Shown here: positions 53,750 to 63,574 of the stretch, piece by piece
Layout of the letters: each line of letters opens with the position of its first letter
Position numbering within the stretch: position 1 is the first letter of the stretch
DNA from: Planctomycetaceae bacterium
GTDB taxonomy: Bacteria > Planctomycetota > Planctomycetia > Planctomycetales > Planctomycetaceae
Direction of reading: 5' to 3'
NCBI GenBank assembly: GCA_020426345.1
Contig: JAGQQE010000001.1
Span: 1 to 64,000, forward strand
DNA length: 64,000 bases
Position numbers and translations under genes: made by a program
Notes under the pieces: model-generated
Seen by the model: only the letters and a program-made list of their open reading frames with translations
The model's database searches: none
Told to the model about the DNA's origin: nothing

Positions 53750-54373
53750 ATGATTTCTGTTTCGATTCGCGATATGTCTGGTGCTGAGTGTGGGACTTAC
53801 CAGCTCGATCCGGCCTCGCTTGCTGACGGTATTAACAAGCAGCTGCTGCACGATGTTGTTGTGATGTACAACGCCAACAAGCGAGTTGGTGAGGTGCAGA
53901 CAAAGTCTCGTGGCATGGTGGCTGGTAGTACCCGGAAGTTGTTTAAGCAAAAGGGTACTGGCAGGGCTCGTGCTGGTGCGCTTCGTACACCGGTTCGTCG
54001 TGGTGGTGGTCATGCCTTCGGTAAGAAGCCGCGGGACTACTACTATCGGCTGCCGCGCAAGGCGGTTCAGAAGGCGACGCGAATGGCGTTGCTGAGTAAG
54101 TTTCAGGATGGCCAGGCTGTAGTTCTGAAATCCTGGGATTGTGTGGAGCCTCGGACTCGGGTTGTGGCGGGATTTCTGAAGGCAGTTGGGATTCAGGGGC
54201 AGTCGGTTTTGCTGGCGACTGAAGGGCTGAATGCCAACGTTTGGAAGTCGGCGAGGAATATCGAGGGTGTGGTTGTGATGCCTGGCTCCGACCTGAATGC
54301 TTACTCGTTGTTGCGGCAGCGTAATCTGGTGATCACTGTTGCTGAAATTGACCGGATTGCTGGCAAGGCGTAG
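53750..54373 (+). CDS. rplD: Ribosomal protein L4
   Basis: A 207-residue protein lining the exit tunnel. The extended loop with MVAGSTRKLFKQKGTGRARAG and HAFGKKPRDY carries the tunnel-tip residues. In some bacteria L4 represses the S10 operon; no matching leader structure was resolved here. Confidence 0.97.
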   Translation: MISVSIRDMSGAECGTYQLDPASLADGINKQLLHDVVVMYNANKRVGEVQTKSRGMVAGSTRKLFKQKGTGRARAGALRTPVRRGGGHAFGKKPRDYYYRLPRKAVQKATRMALLSKFQDGQAVVLKSWDCVEPRTRVVAGFLKAVGIQGQSVLLATEGLNANVWKSARNIEGVVVMPGSDLNAYSLLRQRNLVITVAEIDRIAGKA

Positions 54374-54409
54374 TCGTCAAGGGTTTTTCCAAGATAGTTT
54401 TGGTGTCTT

Positions 54410-54721
54410 ATGTCCATCGAAAATGCTGCTGCCGGGATTACCCTGGATGCTACTCAGGTGATTCGTCGTCCCCTTGTTACTGAGAAGGGGACGCACGTCT
54501 CAGAGAAGTTTAATGCGTACGCATTTGAGGTTCATCCTCTGGCAAGCAAGACGGATATCAAGAACGCAGTCGAGCAGATGTTTGATGTGCGGGTTGTCGC
54601 TGTTCGGACACAGAATCGGTCGGGCAAGCCTCGCCGTTTTAAGATGGCGATGGGGCGTACAAAGAGCTGGAAGAAAGCTATTGTGAAGCTTCACGATGAA
54701 GATCGGATTGCGTTCTTTTAG
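54410..54721 (+). CDS. rplW: Ribosomal protein L23
   Basis: A 103-residue exit-site protein that docks trigger factor and SRP. VIRRPLVTEKGTHVSEKFN and the KTDIKNAVEQMFDVRVVAVR core are typical. A short N-terminal extension of about 15 residues precedes the core. Confidence 0.96.
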   Translation: MSIENAAAGITLDATQVIRRPLVTEKGTHVSEKFNAYAFEVHPLASKTDIKNAVEQMFDVRVVAVRTQNRSGKPRRFKMAMGRTKSWKKAIVKLHDEDRIAFF

Positions 54722-54764
54722 GCGTTGTTTGCTGTCGCCAATTGAAATTCTGGGTGATTGAGTC

Positions 54765-55622
54765 ATGGGAATTCGATTTTACAAACCTACCACGCCAGGG
54801 CGTCGAGGGGCTTCTGTCAGCGATTTTGCGGAAATCACTGACAAGAAGAAGCGGCCCGAGAAGTCGCTTACCAAGCGGTACAAGCGAAGTGGTGGTCGGA
54901 ATAATCAGGGTAAGATTACGTCTCGGCATCGTGGCGGCGGGCACAAACGCCTGTATCGAATCATCGATTTCCGCCGCGATAAAGACGGCGTTGAGGCCAA
55001 GGTTACACACATTGAGTACGACCCAAATCGAACGTGTCGTATTGCTCTGCTTCAGTACGCCGATGGAGAGAAGCGCTACATTCTGGCACCTGAGGGCCTG
55101 AAGGCGGGCATGACTGTAGAAAGCGGTCTGGGTGTTGAGCCAAATGTCGGCAACTGCATGCCGCTGAGTGCGGTTCCGCTTGGTACGGTGGTTCATAACA
55201 TTGAAATGCAGCCTGGGCGCGGTGGTCAGATGTGCCGCAGTGCCGGGGTTGGTGCGACTTTGAATGCTCGGGATGGACGCTGGGCTCAGTTGACACTGCC
55301 GAGCGGTGAGGTTCGACGTGTTCCCAGTGCCTGCCGCGCAACAATCGGTGTGCTTGGCAACTCTGAGCACAGCAGTATCGTGATTGGTAAGGCTGGTCGT
55401 AATCGCTGGAAGGGTATTCGGCCACATGTGCGGGGTACTGCGATGAATCCGGTCGCCCATCCAATGGGCGGTGGTGAAGGTCGTAACTCCGGCGGTCGGC
55501 ATCCTTGTAGTCCGAGCGGTAAGCTGGCCAAAGGTGGTCGCACCAGGAATCGGAAGAAGTCGTCTACCAAGGCAATCATCCGTCGTCGTCGGTCTGTCCG
55601 TTATGGCGAAGTGAAACTCTAG
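54765..55622 (+). CDS. rplB: Ribosomal protein L2
   Basis: A 285-residue protein near the peptidyl transferase centre. [20 protein letters not shown] and the highly conserved [18 protein letters not shown] containing the functional His are present. Length is slightly above the usual 275. Confidence 0.99.
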   Translation: MGIRFYKPTTPGRRGASVSDFAEITDKKKRPEKSLTKRYKRSGGRNNQGKITSRHRGGGHKRLYRIIDFRRDKDGVEAKVTHIEYDPNRTCRIALLQYADGEKRYILAPEGLKAGMTVESGLGVEPNVGNCMPLSAVPLGTVVHNIEMQPGRGGQMCRSAGVGATLNARDGRWAQLTLPSGEVRRVPSACRATIGVLGNSEHSSIVIGKAGRNRWKGIRPHVRGTAMNPVAHPMGGGEGRNSGGRHPCSPSGKLAKGGRTRNRKKSSTKAIIRRRRSVRYGEVKL

Positions 55623-55646
55623 GCGTTGTGAAGTAAGGTTTGTGTT

Positions 55647-55916
55647 ATGGGGCGTTCGCTGAAAAAGGGTCCATTCGTGGACCCGCGGGTGTTGGAGAAG
55701 GTTGAGAAACTCAACGCTGCGGGTCGCAAGGAGCCGATCAAGACTTGGTCTCGGTCCTGTACGATATCGCCTGAGTTTGTTGGTCATACGTTTCTGGTGC
55801 ACAACGGTAAGGTGCATATCAGCGTCTATGTGACTGAGGATATGGTCGGGCACAAACTTGGCGAGTTTTCGTTGAGCCGTACTTTCCGTGGTCATGGTGC
55901 AAAAGGTAAGAAGTAA
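55647..55916 (+). CDS. rpsS: Ribosomal protein S19
   Basis: An 89-residue 30S head protein. [20 protein letters not shown] and the C-terminal [16 protein letters not shown] are standard. Its stop is two bases before the rplV start. Confidence 0.98.
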   Translation: MGRSLKKGPFVDPRVLEKVEKLNAAGRKEPIKTWSRSCTISPEFVGHTFLVHNGKVHISVYVTEDMVGHKLGEFSLSRTFRGHGAKGKK

Positions 55917-55918
55917 TC

Positions 55919-56263
55919 ATGGCTTTAGTTCGCGCTACACATCGTTTTGCCCGGATTTCACCGACGAAGGTGCGTCCGTTTGCTGACATGATTCGCGGCG
56001 AGACTGCGGAGAGCGGGCTCAATGCTTTGAAGTATGTCCCGAATCGGGGTGCACGCTTCATCGAGAAGGTGCTGAAGAGTGCCGTCGCCAATGCGGAGGA
56101 CCGTGGTGTTCGTAACCCGGACCGTTTGCGTATTGTGGAGGCCAGGGTTGATGGCGGCCCGATGTTCAAGCGGGTCCAGCCTCGAGCGAGAGGGATGGCC
56201 TTTTTGATTCGTCGCCGTACGGCTCATATTCATGTTGCTGTGGAAGCTCCGGAACTTGGTTGA
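55919..56263 (+). CDS. rplV: Ribosomal protein L22
   Basis: A 114-residue tunnel protein. ARISPTKVRPFADMIRG at the N-terminus and FKRVQPRARGMAFLIRRRT, the beta-hairpin reaching the tunnel, are characteristic. Tight spacing on both sides. Confidence 0.97.
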   Translation: MALVRATHRFARISPTKVRPFADMIRGETAESGLNALKYVPNRGARFIEKVLKSAVANAEDRGVRNPDRLRIVEARVDGGPMFKRVQPRARGMAFLIRRRTAHIHVAVEAPELG

Positions 56264-56283
56264 TTGCTGAAGGGTTGTTGGAT

Positions 56284-56985
56284 ATGGGACAAAAGGTAAG
56301 GCCAACCGGTTTCCGCGTTGGGGTCATGGAGACTTGGCGAAGTCGCTGGTATGCTCCAAAGAAAGAGTTTGGTGACCTGCTTGCTGAGGATCAGAAGATC
56401 CGCAAGTTTGTGGCGACCAAGTACGAGTTTGCCGAGATCGCGAAGGTTGAGATCGAGCGTACCCGCGATCAGGTTGTGGTCCATCTTCATTCCGGTCGTC
56501 CGGGGGTGATCATCGGCCGCAAGGGGCAGGAAGTTGATAAGCTGAAGGCGGAACTTGAGGACCTTACCGGTCGTCGAATGGACGTCAAGATTGTTGAGAT
56601 CACGAATCCGAATCGCGATGCCAAGCTGGTTGCGATGAAGATTGCTCAGCAGCTTCGGAAACGCGGCAGTTTCCGTCGTGCGATCAAGAAGACGCTGGAT
56701 GAGGTGATGAGTTCCGGCGTTCATGGTGTGAAGATTCAGATGTCTGGCCGTTTGGGGGGTGCGGAGATGTCCCGAACGGAGAAAGCGAATCGTGGGTCGA
56801 TTCCGCTCTCTACGCTCCGTCGGCACATCGACTACGGCTTTGCTGAGTCGTTGACGCCAACCGGCATCATTGGTGTAAAAGTTTGGATTGATTTAGGCGA
56901 CTATTCGGACGAGGAGACTGCAGATGGCTCTAATGCCAAAGCGGGTCAAGCATCGCAAAAGCCAAAGAGGGCGTATAAGAGGTAA
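56284..56985 (+). CDS. rpsC: Ribosomal protein S3
   Basis: A 233-residue mRNA-entry protein with helicase role. MGQKVRPTGFRVGVMETWRS at the start, the KH domain with HSGRPGVIIGRKGQEVDKL, and the C-terminal ARTEKANRGSIPLSTLR-like stretch (SRTEKANRGSIPLSTLR) are clear. ATG 56284 is chosen by family comparison over an upstream in-frame start. The last 62 bases overlap rplP in another frame, giving it a Lys/Ala-rich tail. Confidence 0.97.
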   Translation: MGQKVRPTGFRVGVMETWRSRWYAPKKEFGDLLAEDQKIRKFVATKYEFAEIAKVEIERTRDQVVVHLHSGRPGVIIGRKGQEVDKLKAELEDLTGRRMDVKIVEITNPNRDAKLVAMKIAQQLRKRGSFRRAIKKTLDEVMSSGVHGVKIQMSGRLGGAEMSRTEKANRGSIPLSTLRRHIDYGFAESLTPTGIIGVKVWIDLGDYSDEETADGSNAKAGQASQKPKRAYKR

Positions 56986-57343
56986 GGCGACCCGTGGTAA
57001 CACGGTTGTTTTCGGCGAATGGGCGTTGCAGTCTCTGGATGCCGGTCATATTACTGGGCAGACGATTGAGGCTTGCCGTATTGCCGCAACACAGTACGTG
57101 CGTGGTCAGGGTCGGGTTTTCATCCGTATCTTCCCACAGAAGTCTGTAACAGCGCGACCTCTTGAAACTCGAATGGGTAAGGGGAAGGGTGAGCCGGATC
57201 GCTGGGTTGCCGTTGTCAAACCTGGTACGGTATTGTTTGAATTGACTGGTGTTTCGCAGGACGCAGCTAAGACCTGCTTCCGTCGTGTTGCTCACAAGTT
57301 GCCTGTCCGAGTTCGCCTTGTCGGACGTCGGCCTGAGATTTAG
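56924..57343 (+). CDS. rplP: Ribosomal protein L16
   Basis: A 139-residue protein near the A site. MPKRVKHRKSQRGRIRGKA, IRIFPQKSVTARPLETRMGK and VLFELTGVSQ are typical. The start has GAGGAG upstream and the N-terminus needed for family match, so the 62-base overlap with rpsC appears real. Confidence 0.96.
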   Translation: MALMPKRVKHRKSQRGRIRGKATRGNTVVFGEWALQSLDAGHITGQTIEACRIAATQYVRGQGRVFIRIFPQKSVTARPLETRMGKGKGEPDRWVAVVKPGTVLFELTGVSQDAAKTCFRRVAHKLPVRVRLVGRRPEI

Positions 57344-57363
57344 GTAAGGTTGAGGTTGAGAAA

Positions 57364-57564
57364 ATGTCTAAGGTGTCTCAGCTCCGTGAGTTGTCGGAAG
57401 AACAGTTAACGCATGAAATGCGCGAGGTTCAACAGCAGCTTTTCAAGCTTCGGTTCCAGGCGGCTTCGGAACGGAATGATATTCCTGCAAGCGTCAAGAA
57501 ATTGCGACGTACTGTCGCTCGTATTAAGACAATTCAGCGTGAGCGGGAATTGGGTAACGCGTAG
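57364..57564 (+). CDS. rpmC: Ribosomal protein L29
   Basis: A 66-residue helical-hairpin protein at the exit tunnel. LRELSEEQLTHEMREVQQQL and the KLRRTVARIKTIQRERE end fit the family, which helps dock SRP and trigger factor. Confidence 0.95.
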   Translation: MSKVSQLRELSEEQLTHEMREVQQQLFKLRFQAASERNDIPASVKKLRRTVARIKTIQRERELGNA

Positions 57565-57584
57565 ATCTTTGAAGGTCGGTTGAG

Positions 57585-57842
57585 ATGCGGAAGATTCTGG
57601 TAGGTACAGTCAAGTCGGACAAACGCGATAAGACCCTTCGGGTTGAAATCGAACGGCGTATGCGTCACCCGAAATACGGCAAGATCATCCGTCGTAAGAC
57701 GGTTTGCCAGGTTCATGATGAGGGTAACGTTGCCAGGGTTGGCGACCTGGTGGAGATTGAGGAATGTCCTCCAGTTTCCAGCAGCAAGCGCTGGAAGTTG
57801 AACCGGGTGGTTCGGCATGAGGCAGAAGTTTCTGCCCATTAG
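57585..57842 (+). CDS. rpsQ: Ribosomal protein S17
   Basis: An 85-residue OB-fold 30S protein. [20 protein letters not shown] and the [18 protein letters not shown] segment are standard for S17. Confidence 0.96.
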   Translation: MRKILVGTVKSDKRDKTLRVEIERRMRHPKYGKIIRRKTVCQVHDEGNVARVGDLVEIEECPPVSSSKRWKLNRVVRHEAEVSAH

Positions 57843-57886
57843 TATTTTGTTGGTCCCATTGCAATTAGTCGGCGTGCGGTGATTCG

Positions 57887-58255
57887 ATGATTCAGATGCA
57901 GACAATGCTTGATGTGGCAGATAATTCGGGTGCAAAGATCGCCCGTTGCATCAAGGTGCTTGGTGGTACGCGTCGTCGTTACGCGAGTCTTGGTGATATC
58001 GTCGTGATCGCCGTACAGAAGAGCCTGCCTGGCAGTAATATCAAGGCCGGTTCGGTTGTCAAGGGCGTGGTTGTGCGGTGTCGAAAGGCGAGTCGCCGTC
58101 CTGACGGTTCCTATGTCCAGTTCGACCGAAACGCGGTTGTTATTGTGGATAACGATGGTAATCCGCGTGGCACTCGCATTTTCGGCGCCGTTGCCCGTGA
58201 GCTTCGGGACAAGAAGTTCATGAAGATTGTTTCGCTTGCAAGTGAAGTGATTTAG
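57887..58255 (+). CDS. rplN: Ribosomal protein L14
   Basis: A 122-residue bridge protein at the subunit interface. [20 protein letters not shown] and [20 protein letters not shown] are diagnostic. The gene that normally follows, rplX (L24), is not there: only 63 bases separate this stop from the rplE start. Confidence 0.98.
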   Translation: MIQMQTMLDVADNSGAKIARCIKVLGGTRRRYASLGDIVVIAVQKSLPGSNIKAGSVVKGVVVRCRKASRRPDGSYVQFDRNAVVIVDNDGNPRGTRIFGAVARELRDKKFMKIVSLASEVI

Positions 58256-58318
58256 CCCGTCGCTTGATGTCTGTGTCTCTGGTGAATTCAGTCCTGATTA
58301 GTGTACAAAGTCGGTAAC

Positions 58319-58873
58319 ATGACACGCCTCCTGGAAGATTACAATAACCGAATCGTTCCCGAGCTGAAGCGACAGCTTGGTCGTTCGAACGTTCATTGCA
58401 TTCCCAAGCTGCAGAAGATCGTTGTCAGCATGGGTGTCGGAGAGGCGGTCCAGGACAGAAAGCGTCTGGATAGCGCTGCTGAGCACCTGACGGCTCTTGC
58501 CGGGCAAAAGCCGCAGATTTGCCGTGCGAGAAAGTCTGTCGCGGGGTTTCGTCTTCGCGAGGGTCAGCCGATCGGTTGCCGGGTTACGTTGCGTGGTAAG
58601 CGGATGTACGAATTCCTTGATCGCCTGATCACGCTGGCCTTGCCGCGAGTCCGCGACTTCCGCGGGATCAATCCAAATGGTTTCGACGGCCGGGGTAATT
58701 ATAACTACGGTCTGAACGAACAGTTGGTCTTCCCGGAAGTTGATCCGGAAAGTGTGACTCATACGCAGGGTATGAACATCACCTTTGTCACGACTGCCAG
58801 GACCAATGACGAGGGGCGTGCGTTACTGAAGCTCTTCGGGATGCCGTTCCGTACCGATGAGAAGAACCAGTAG
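58319..58873 (+). CDS. rplE: Ribosomal protein L5
   Basis: A 184-residue protein binding 5S rRNA. PKLQKIVVSMGVGEAVQDRK, the LREGQPIGCRVTLRGKRMYE segment and DFRGINPNGFDGRGNYNYG are typical. ATG 58319 is preferred to an in-frame GTG at 58301; neither has a strong ribosome binding site. Confidence 0.96.
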   Translation: MTRLLEDYNNRIVPELKRQLGRSNVHCIPKLQKIVVSMGVGEAVQDRKRLDSAAEHLTALAGQKPQICRARKSVAGFRLREGQPIGCRVTLRGKRMYEFLDRLITLALPRVRDFRGINPNGFDGRGNYNYGLNEQLVFPEVDPESVTHTQGMNITFVTTARTNDEGRALLKLFGMPFRTDEKNQ

Positions 58874-58922
58874 TCTGCTGCTACCACCACATACCGTCCT
58901 TGATTGATCAAGAAGAGATCCG

Positions 58923-59108
58923 ATGGCCAGTAAGTCAAAAATTGAAAAGGCGAAACGAACTCCAAAGTTCAGTAGCCGTATTGAACGACGATGTGCTATT
59001 TGCGGGCGTCCCCGTGCTGTGTATCGCAAGTTTAAGCTTTGCCGTATTTGTTTTCGTAATCTGTGCCTCGACGGTTTGATCCCGGGCGCACGGAAGGCGA
59101 GTTGGTAG
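58923..59108 (+). CDS. rpsN: Ribosomal protein S14, zinc-binding type
   Basis: A 61-residue short S14 with four Cys in CAIC and CRIC, the zinc-ribbon (C+) form, unlike the 100-residue zinc-free form of E. coli. RKASW at the end is the family signature. Confidence 0.96.
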   Translation: MASKSKIEKAKRTPKFSSRIERRCAICGRPRAVYRKFKLCRICFRNLCLDGLIPGARKASW

Positions 59109-59145
59109 TTGTTGGTTGCCGTATTTTGGCGAGTTGGTGCTGATT

Positions 59146-59541
59146 ATGATGACGGACCCTATTGCAGATCTGTTGACGCGTATTCGCAATGCTGTGCGTG
59201 TTGAACGCCCATTTGTTGACGTGCCATACTCCCGGATCAAGCAGAATATTGTCGAAGCCCTGAAGCGAGAGGGGTTCGTTTGGGACCACGAGGTTGTCGA
59301 GTCATCGCCGGTGAATGTTCTCCGCGTGACCCTGAAGTACGGCCCCAGTGGTGAGCAGATCATCCAGCACATCGAGCGGGTGAGCAAACCTGGTTGTCGC
59401 GTCTATATGGGCGTTGGTGAGTTGAAAGAGATCCGGCAGGGCACTGGTGTGAGTGTGCTGTCGACACCAAAGGGTGTGTTGAGCAGCCGTGAAGCACGGC
59501 GAGATGGTGTTGGTGGCGAGGTACTTTGCCAGATTTGGTAG
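59146..59541 (+). CDS. rpsH: Ribosomal protein S8
   Basis: A 131-residue 30S protein that in E. coli also represses the spc operon. DPIADLLTRIRNAV at the start and GVSVLSTPKGVLSSREARRD near the end mark the family. Either of two adjacent ATG codons (59146, 59149) may be used. Confidence 0.96.
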   Translation: MMTDPIADLLTRIRNAVRVERPFVDVPYSRIKQNIVEALKREGFVWDHEVVESSPVNVLRVTLKYGPSGEQIIQHIERVSKPGCRVYMGVGELKEIRQGTGVSVLSTPKGVLSSREARRDGVGGEVLCQIW

Positions 59542-59583
59542 TCTGTCTTGGTCAGGTTGGCCCTCTGTGATCGGTGTGTTGAG

Positions 59584-60126
59584 ATGTCACGAATTGGTAA
59601 AAAGCCTGTCGCTATTCCAGCCGGAGTCGACGTTAAACTTACGGATCGCGTCCTTTCTGTTAAAGGGAAGGCTGGCGAGCTGACTCTTCAGATTCACGAC
59701 AAAATGTCCGTGACCATCGAGAATGATGTACTGACAGTCGTGCGACCAGATGATAAGCGCGAGAGTCGCGCACTTCATGGCCTGACTCGCAGTTTGATTC
59801 AGAATATGGTGACGGGTGTTGTGACACCCTTTGAAAAGAAGCTTGAGATCGTGGGTGTTGGCTACAATGCCAGCCTGGCGGGAAACAAGCTGACGCTGCA
59901 GGTTGGTTTTGCAAACAAGATTATCCTGGAGGTTCCTTCGGGAGTTGTCTGCGAAGTGCCTGACGCAACTCATATCACAGTGCGTAGCGCAGACAAGCAG
60001 GCTGTCGGCCAGTTTGCGGCGGAGATTCGTGGCGTTCGGCCACCGGAGCCCTACAAGGGGAAAGGTGTGCGGTATGCTGGCGAGTTCGTTCGCCGAAAGA
60101 GTGGCAAGGCGTTTGGATCGAAATAG
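59584..60126 (+). CDS. rplF: Ribosomal protein L6
   Basis: A 180-residue protein near the sarcin-ricin loop. MSRIGKKPVAIPAGVDVKLT, RALHGLTRSLIQNMVTGV and the PEPYKGKGVRYAGEFVRRK end are standard. The ATG at 59584 matches the family N-terminus. Confidence 0.97.
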   Translation: MSRIGKKPVAIPAGVDVKLTDRVLSVKGKAGELTLQIHDKMSVTIENDVLTVVRPDDKRESRALHGLTRSLIQNMVTGVVTPFEKKLEIVGVGYNASLAGNKLTLQVGFANKIILEVPSGVVCEVPDATHITVRSADKQAVGQFAAEIRGVRPPEPYKGKGVRYAGEFVRRKSGKAFGSK

Positions 60127-60174
60127 TTTTGGTCTGCAGGATTTTCCGGTCGGCATTAAGTTTCGGGTGATGTG

Positions 60175-60546
60175 ATGAAGGTTGAAAAGAGACTTGCAGT
60201 TCAGGCGAAGCGCCGTCAGTTTCGAGTTCGAAACCGGGTGATTCGTGATGCTCATGGGCGCCCGCGGCTTTCGGTGTTTCGCAGCAATCGCCACATGTAC
60301 GCACAGATCATTGATGACGCTGCCGGGAAGACACTTGCTTCGGCAAGCACGGTAGAGGCGGAAGTGGCTGGTGCAGGGAAGTGTGCCGGCAATATCGAGT
60401 TCGCTCGCAAAGTCGGGGAGCTGATTGGCAAACGAGCAACCGAACTCGGAATTAGCAAAGTGGTTTTCGATCGAGGGTCGTTCCGATATCATGGTCGAGT
60501 TGCTGCGGTTGCGGATGCTGCCCGTGCGGCTGGTTTGGAATTCTAG
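60175..60546 (+). CDS. rplR: Ribosomal protein L18
   Basis: A 123-residue 5S rRNA-binding protein. [20 protein letters not shown] (read here as [18 protein letters not shown]) and [20 protein letters not shown] are characteristic. ATG 60175 is used in preference to a GTG one codon earlier. Confidence 0.96.
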   Translation: MKVEKRLAVQAKRRQFRVRNRVIRDAHGRPRLSVFRSNRHMYAQIIDDAAGKTLASASTVEAEVAGAGKCAGNIEFARKVGELIGKRATELGISKVVFDRGSFRYHGRVAAVADAARAAGLEF

Positions 60547-60598
60547 ATTTTCTTTGTGGGCCGAGGCGGGCACCTTGTGTCGCGATTGGAGTTGAGGC

Positions 60599-61081
60599 GT
60601 GTCAACAAACGACGTTCGGAATGATTCAGGCGAAAAAGTGGTAGCGATTCGTCGCTGCGCGTGCGTGGTGAAGGGTGGCCGCCGCTTCAGCTTCGCTGCT
60701 CTTGTGGTGACAGGCGACGGAAACGGCAAGGCTGGCTACGGCTATGGCAAAGCTGTCGAAGTGCCTCTGGCTGTAGAGAAGGCAACGAAGCAGGCGAACC
60801 GCAGCCAGCTGAGTGTACCGCTTGTTGGCACCACGATACCTCATCAGGTGATCGGTCGCTTCCGTGCATCGCGTGTCTTGTTGCTTCCTGCAAAACCGGG
60901 GACCGGGATCATTGCTGGTGACTGTGTTCGCTCCGTTGTTGAGTCTGCAGGGATTAGTGACATCCTGACGAAGGCCTACGGCAGTACAAATCCGTTGAAT
61001 CTTGTGAAAGCTACGTTCGACGCACTTTCTCAACTACGTACACGTGAACAAATTGAGCGATTGCGAGGGGTGTCACTGTGA
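60599..61081 (+). CDS. rpsE: Ribosomal protein S5
   Basis: A 160-residue 30S fidelity protein. [20 protein letters not shown] with [17 protein letters not shown], and the C-terminal SRALIxT-type region represented by [20 protein letters not shown], identify it. GTG start with GGAG upstream. Its stop overlaps the rplO start, and the usual rpmD (L30) between them is missing. Confidence 0.96.
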   Translation: MSTNDVRNDSGEKVVAIRRCACVVKGGRRFSFAALVVTGDGNGKAGYGYGKAVEVPLAVEKATKQANRSQLSVPLVGTTIPHQVIGRFRASRVLLLPAKPGTGIIAGDCVRSVVESAGISDILTKAYGSTNPLNLVKATFDALSQLRTREQIERLRGVSL

Positions 61082-61527
61082 TTCTTAACGACGTTCATGT
61101 TGGTATTCAGAAGTACAAGAAACGCAAACGCATCGGTCGAGGCTCAGGGAGTGGGCACGGTAAAACCTCTGGCCGCGGTCATAAAGGGTTCTACAGTCGG
61201 GCCGGTTCATCTCGCCGTACGGGATTTGAAGGCGGTCAGATGCCTTTGTTCCGTCGCGTGGCGAAACGTGGCTTCAACAATGCCGCCTTCGCATCTGAAG
61301 TTGTGATCGTGAATGTGGGGCAGTTGGAATCATTGTTCGACGAAGGCACCGCAATCACCCCGGAACTGCTCGTATCTCGCGGAGTTATACCGTCGAAGTT
61401 TGATGAGCTGAAGGTTCTGGGTGATGGCGAGCTGACAAAGAAATTCACGGTTGAGGCGCATCGCTTTTCTGCTTCAGCTGAGCAGAAGATCGCCGCTTCT
61501 GGTGGTTCATTTTCCGTTCGAGTCTGA
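61078..61527 (+). CDS. rplO: Ribosomal protein L15
   Basis: A 149-residue late-assembly 50S protein. [20 protein letters not shown] and [19 protein letters not shown] are the conserved Gly-rich N-terminal segment. GTG start overlaps the rpsE stop by four bases. Confidence 0.96.
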   Translation: MILNDVHVGIQKYKKRKRIGRGSGSGHGKTSGRGHKGFYSRAGSSRRTGFEGGQMPLFRRVAKRGFNNAAFASEVVIVNVGQLESLFDEGTAITPELLVSRGVIPSKFDELKVLGDGELTKKFTVEAHRFSASAEQKIAASGGSFSVRV

Positions 61528-61572
61528 TTCAGGCTGGACCTTCTCTATTTGATGGCTCTCCGGAGAGACGGA

Positions 61573-62916
61573 ATGCTCTCAAGACTCGCGACAGTTTTCC
61601 GTATACCGGAACTGCGACGAAAAATCTTCCTGACGATCATTCTGCTGGCGGTTTACCGTCTTGGCTTCCATATCACGCTGCCGTTTATCAACCACGAAGG
61701 TTTTCGTGAGATTGCGGAGAAGGCGACTCAGGGAGCCGGGCTGGGGAATGTGCTGCAGATGGTATCGCTGTTTTCGGCGACCGACCTGCAGAGTGGATCG
61801 ATCTTCGGACTTGGGATCATGCCGTATATTACGGCTTCGATCGTGTTTCAGCTGCTCGGTACGGTATATCCGCCTCTGGAAGCACTCCAGAAAGAGGGAG
61901 AATCCGGTCGTCGGCGTCTGAACGAGTATACAAGATACGCGACAGTGTTTGTGTGCGCGTTACAGAGCTTCTTCCTCATCAGAAACCTGGGGGGAAGCGG
62001 AATGATTCTGGACTACTACAACACCTTCTGGTGGCACATTGTTGGCACGTTGGTGATGATTGCCGGCACAGTGTTTTTGATGTGGATTGGTGAACAGATT
62101 GACGCCTATGGTGTTGGCAATGGCATCAGTCTGCTGATCATGGCCGGGATTTTGGCCCGTCTGCCGGATATTGTCGTCACATACGTCAACGGTATCGTGC
62201 AGAATGGTGTTGGGATTGGCACCCGTTTCGGTGTCGAGCGACTTCTATTATTGGCGGTGCTCTTCGTGGCCGTGATTGTAGTCGTTGTTGCCATCACTCA
62301 GGGCCAGCGAAAGATTCCAATTCAGAGTGCAAAACATGTACGTGGTCGCAGAGTGATGGGTGGGAATCGCCAATGGTTGCCCCTAAGGGTTAATCAGGCT
62401 GGCGTGATGCCAATCATTTTCGCTTCGAGCTTGCTGCTGATTCCTTACTTTATTTTTAATCAGCTCAGCAAGGCGATGCCGGACAACTCGTTCCTTGCCA
62501 CCGTTGCAGGTGCTTTTTCTCCGGGACAGGGTTTTGTTTACAGCCTGATGTCGATCTGTCTGATTTACTTTTTCTGCTACTTCTGGACAGCAATCACCTT
62601 CAATCCGAAGGAAATGGCTGAGAATCTTAAGGATACGGGAAGCTTTATTCCTGGCTATCGGCCCGGTGGTCGCACGGCTGCCCATCTGGAATCGGTAATG
62701 ATCAGAATTACTTACGTTGGAGCCGCTTTTTTGGCAGTCATCGCAGTAATTCCTACTGTTATTTCTACGACATTGACTGGCGATTATCAGACCGCGAGTT
62801 TCTTCGGTGGTACGGGACTGTTGATTATGGTCTCGGTCGCATTGGATCTGGTGCAGAAGATCGATTCTCACTTAGTAATGCGAAACTATCCCGGGCTGCT
62901 GGACAGCGAGTCATAG
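61573..62916 (+). CDS. secY: Preprotein translocase subunit SecY
   Basis: A 447-residue ten-helix channel of the Sec translocon. [20 protein letters not shown] opens the protein, [16 protein letters not shown] and [19 protein letters not shown] mark the central helices, and [17 protein letters not shown] lies before the last ones. The ATG at 61573 has GGAGAG six bases upstream; an earlier ATG at 61552 lacks one. adk and map, which often follow, are absent here. Confidence 0.97.
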   Translation: MLSRLATVFRIPELRRKIFLTIILLAVYRLGFHITLPFINHEGFREIAEKATQGAGLGNVLQMVSLFSATDLQSGSIFGLGIMPYITASIVFQLLGTVYPPLEALQKEGESGRRRLNEYTRYATVFVCALQSFFLIRNLGGSGMILDYYNTFWWHIVGTLVMIAGTVFLMWIGEQIDAYGVGNGISLLIMAGILARLPDIVVTYVNGIVQNGVGIGTRFGVERLLLLAVLFVAVIVVVVAITQGQRKIPIQSAKHVRGRRVMGGNRQWLPLRVNQAGVMPIIFASSLLLIPYFIFNQLSKAMPDNSFLATVAGAFSPGQGFVYSLMSICLIYFFCYFWTAITFNPKEMAENLKDTGSFIPGYRPGGRTAAHLESVMIRITYVGAAFLAVIAVIPTVISTTLTGDYQTASFFGGTGLLIMVSVALDLVQKIDSHLVMRNYPGLLDSES

Positions 62917-62983
62917 TTTTGGGACATTGGTTGGTTTTCGTGGCCAGATTCTGGTCACCATTTTGTTTTGGCTGGGTGAAGAG

Positions 62984-63100
62984 ATGAAGGTTCGTTCAAG
63001 CGTTAAGAGAATCTGTGAGCATTGTAAGCTCGTGCGACGACGCGGAAAGATCTTCGTGATCTGCTCGTCCAATCCTCGTCACAAGCAGCGACAGGGTTAG
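62984..63100 (+). CDS. rpmJ: Ribosomal protein L36
   Basis: A 38-residue protein, the zinc-binding form: [20 protein letters not shown] then [13 protein letters not shown], with the Cys-Cys-Cys-His set retained. No infA gene separates it from secY. Confidence 0.96.
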   Translation: MKVRSSVKRICEHCKLVRRRGKIFVICSSNPRHKQRQG

Positions 63101-63137
63101 TTGCGAACGGAACGCTTTCAAGCGGAGTTGAGTGAAA

Positions 63138-63524
63138 ATGCCTCGTGTTCTCGGTGTAGACATACCTAATAACAAGCCAACCTATATCTCTTTGACGTAC
63201 TTGTACGGCATTGGGCCGGTACTGGCTGTCCAGATCTGCTACGAGCTTGGCGTTGATCCGCACGCTCGGGCCAGTGAGTTGAGTGAGGACGACGTCAGTC
63301 GGATCACAAACCATCTGGACAAGAATTATACAGTTGAAGGTCCTCTTCGACGTAAGGTCCAGCAGGATATTGGTCGCCTTCGCGAGATTCAGTGTTATCG
63401 CGGAATTCGTCACCGACGAGGGTTGCCTGTTCGTGGTCAGCGGACGAAGACAAACGCCCGGACACGCAAAGGCCGTAAAAAGACTGTTGCGGGCAAGAAG
63501 GGTGTGAAGGACATGAAGCACTAG
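63138..63524 (+). CDS. rpsM: Ribosomal protein S13
   Basis: A 128-residue 30S head protein contacting P-site tRNA. LGVDIPNNKPTYISLTYLYG, RGIRHRRGLPVRGQRTKTNA and a basic tail fit. ATG 63138 is preferred over GTG 63132 by comparison with the family's short N-terminus. Confidence 0.97.
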   Translation: MPRVLGVDIPNNKPTYISLTYLYGIGPVLAVQICYELGVDPHARASELSEDDVSRITNHLDKNYTVEGPLRRKVQQDIGRLREIQCYRGIRHRRGLPVRGQRTKTNARTRKGRKKTVAGKKGVKDMKH

Positions 63525-63574
63525 TCTTCTGTCTGGTTTGAGGCTAATCGAATAGTACTTTTGGATGAAATCGC

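Noticed and set aside
59587-60729. 380-residue minus-strand frame
   Set aside because: It is antisense to rplF, rplR and rpsE, which are all certain.
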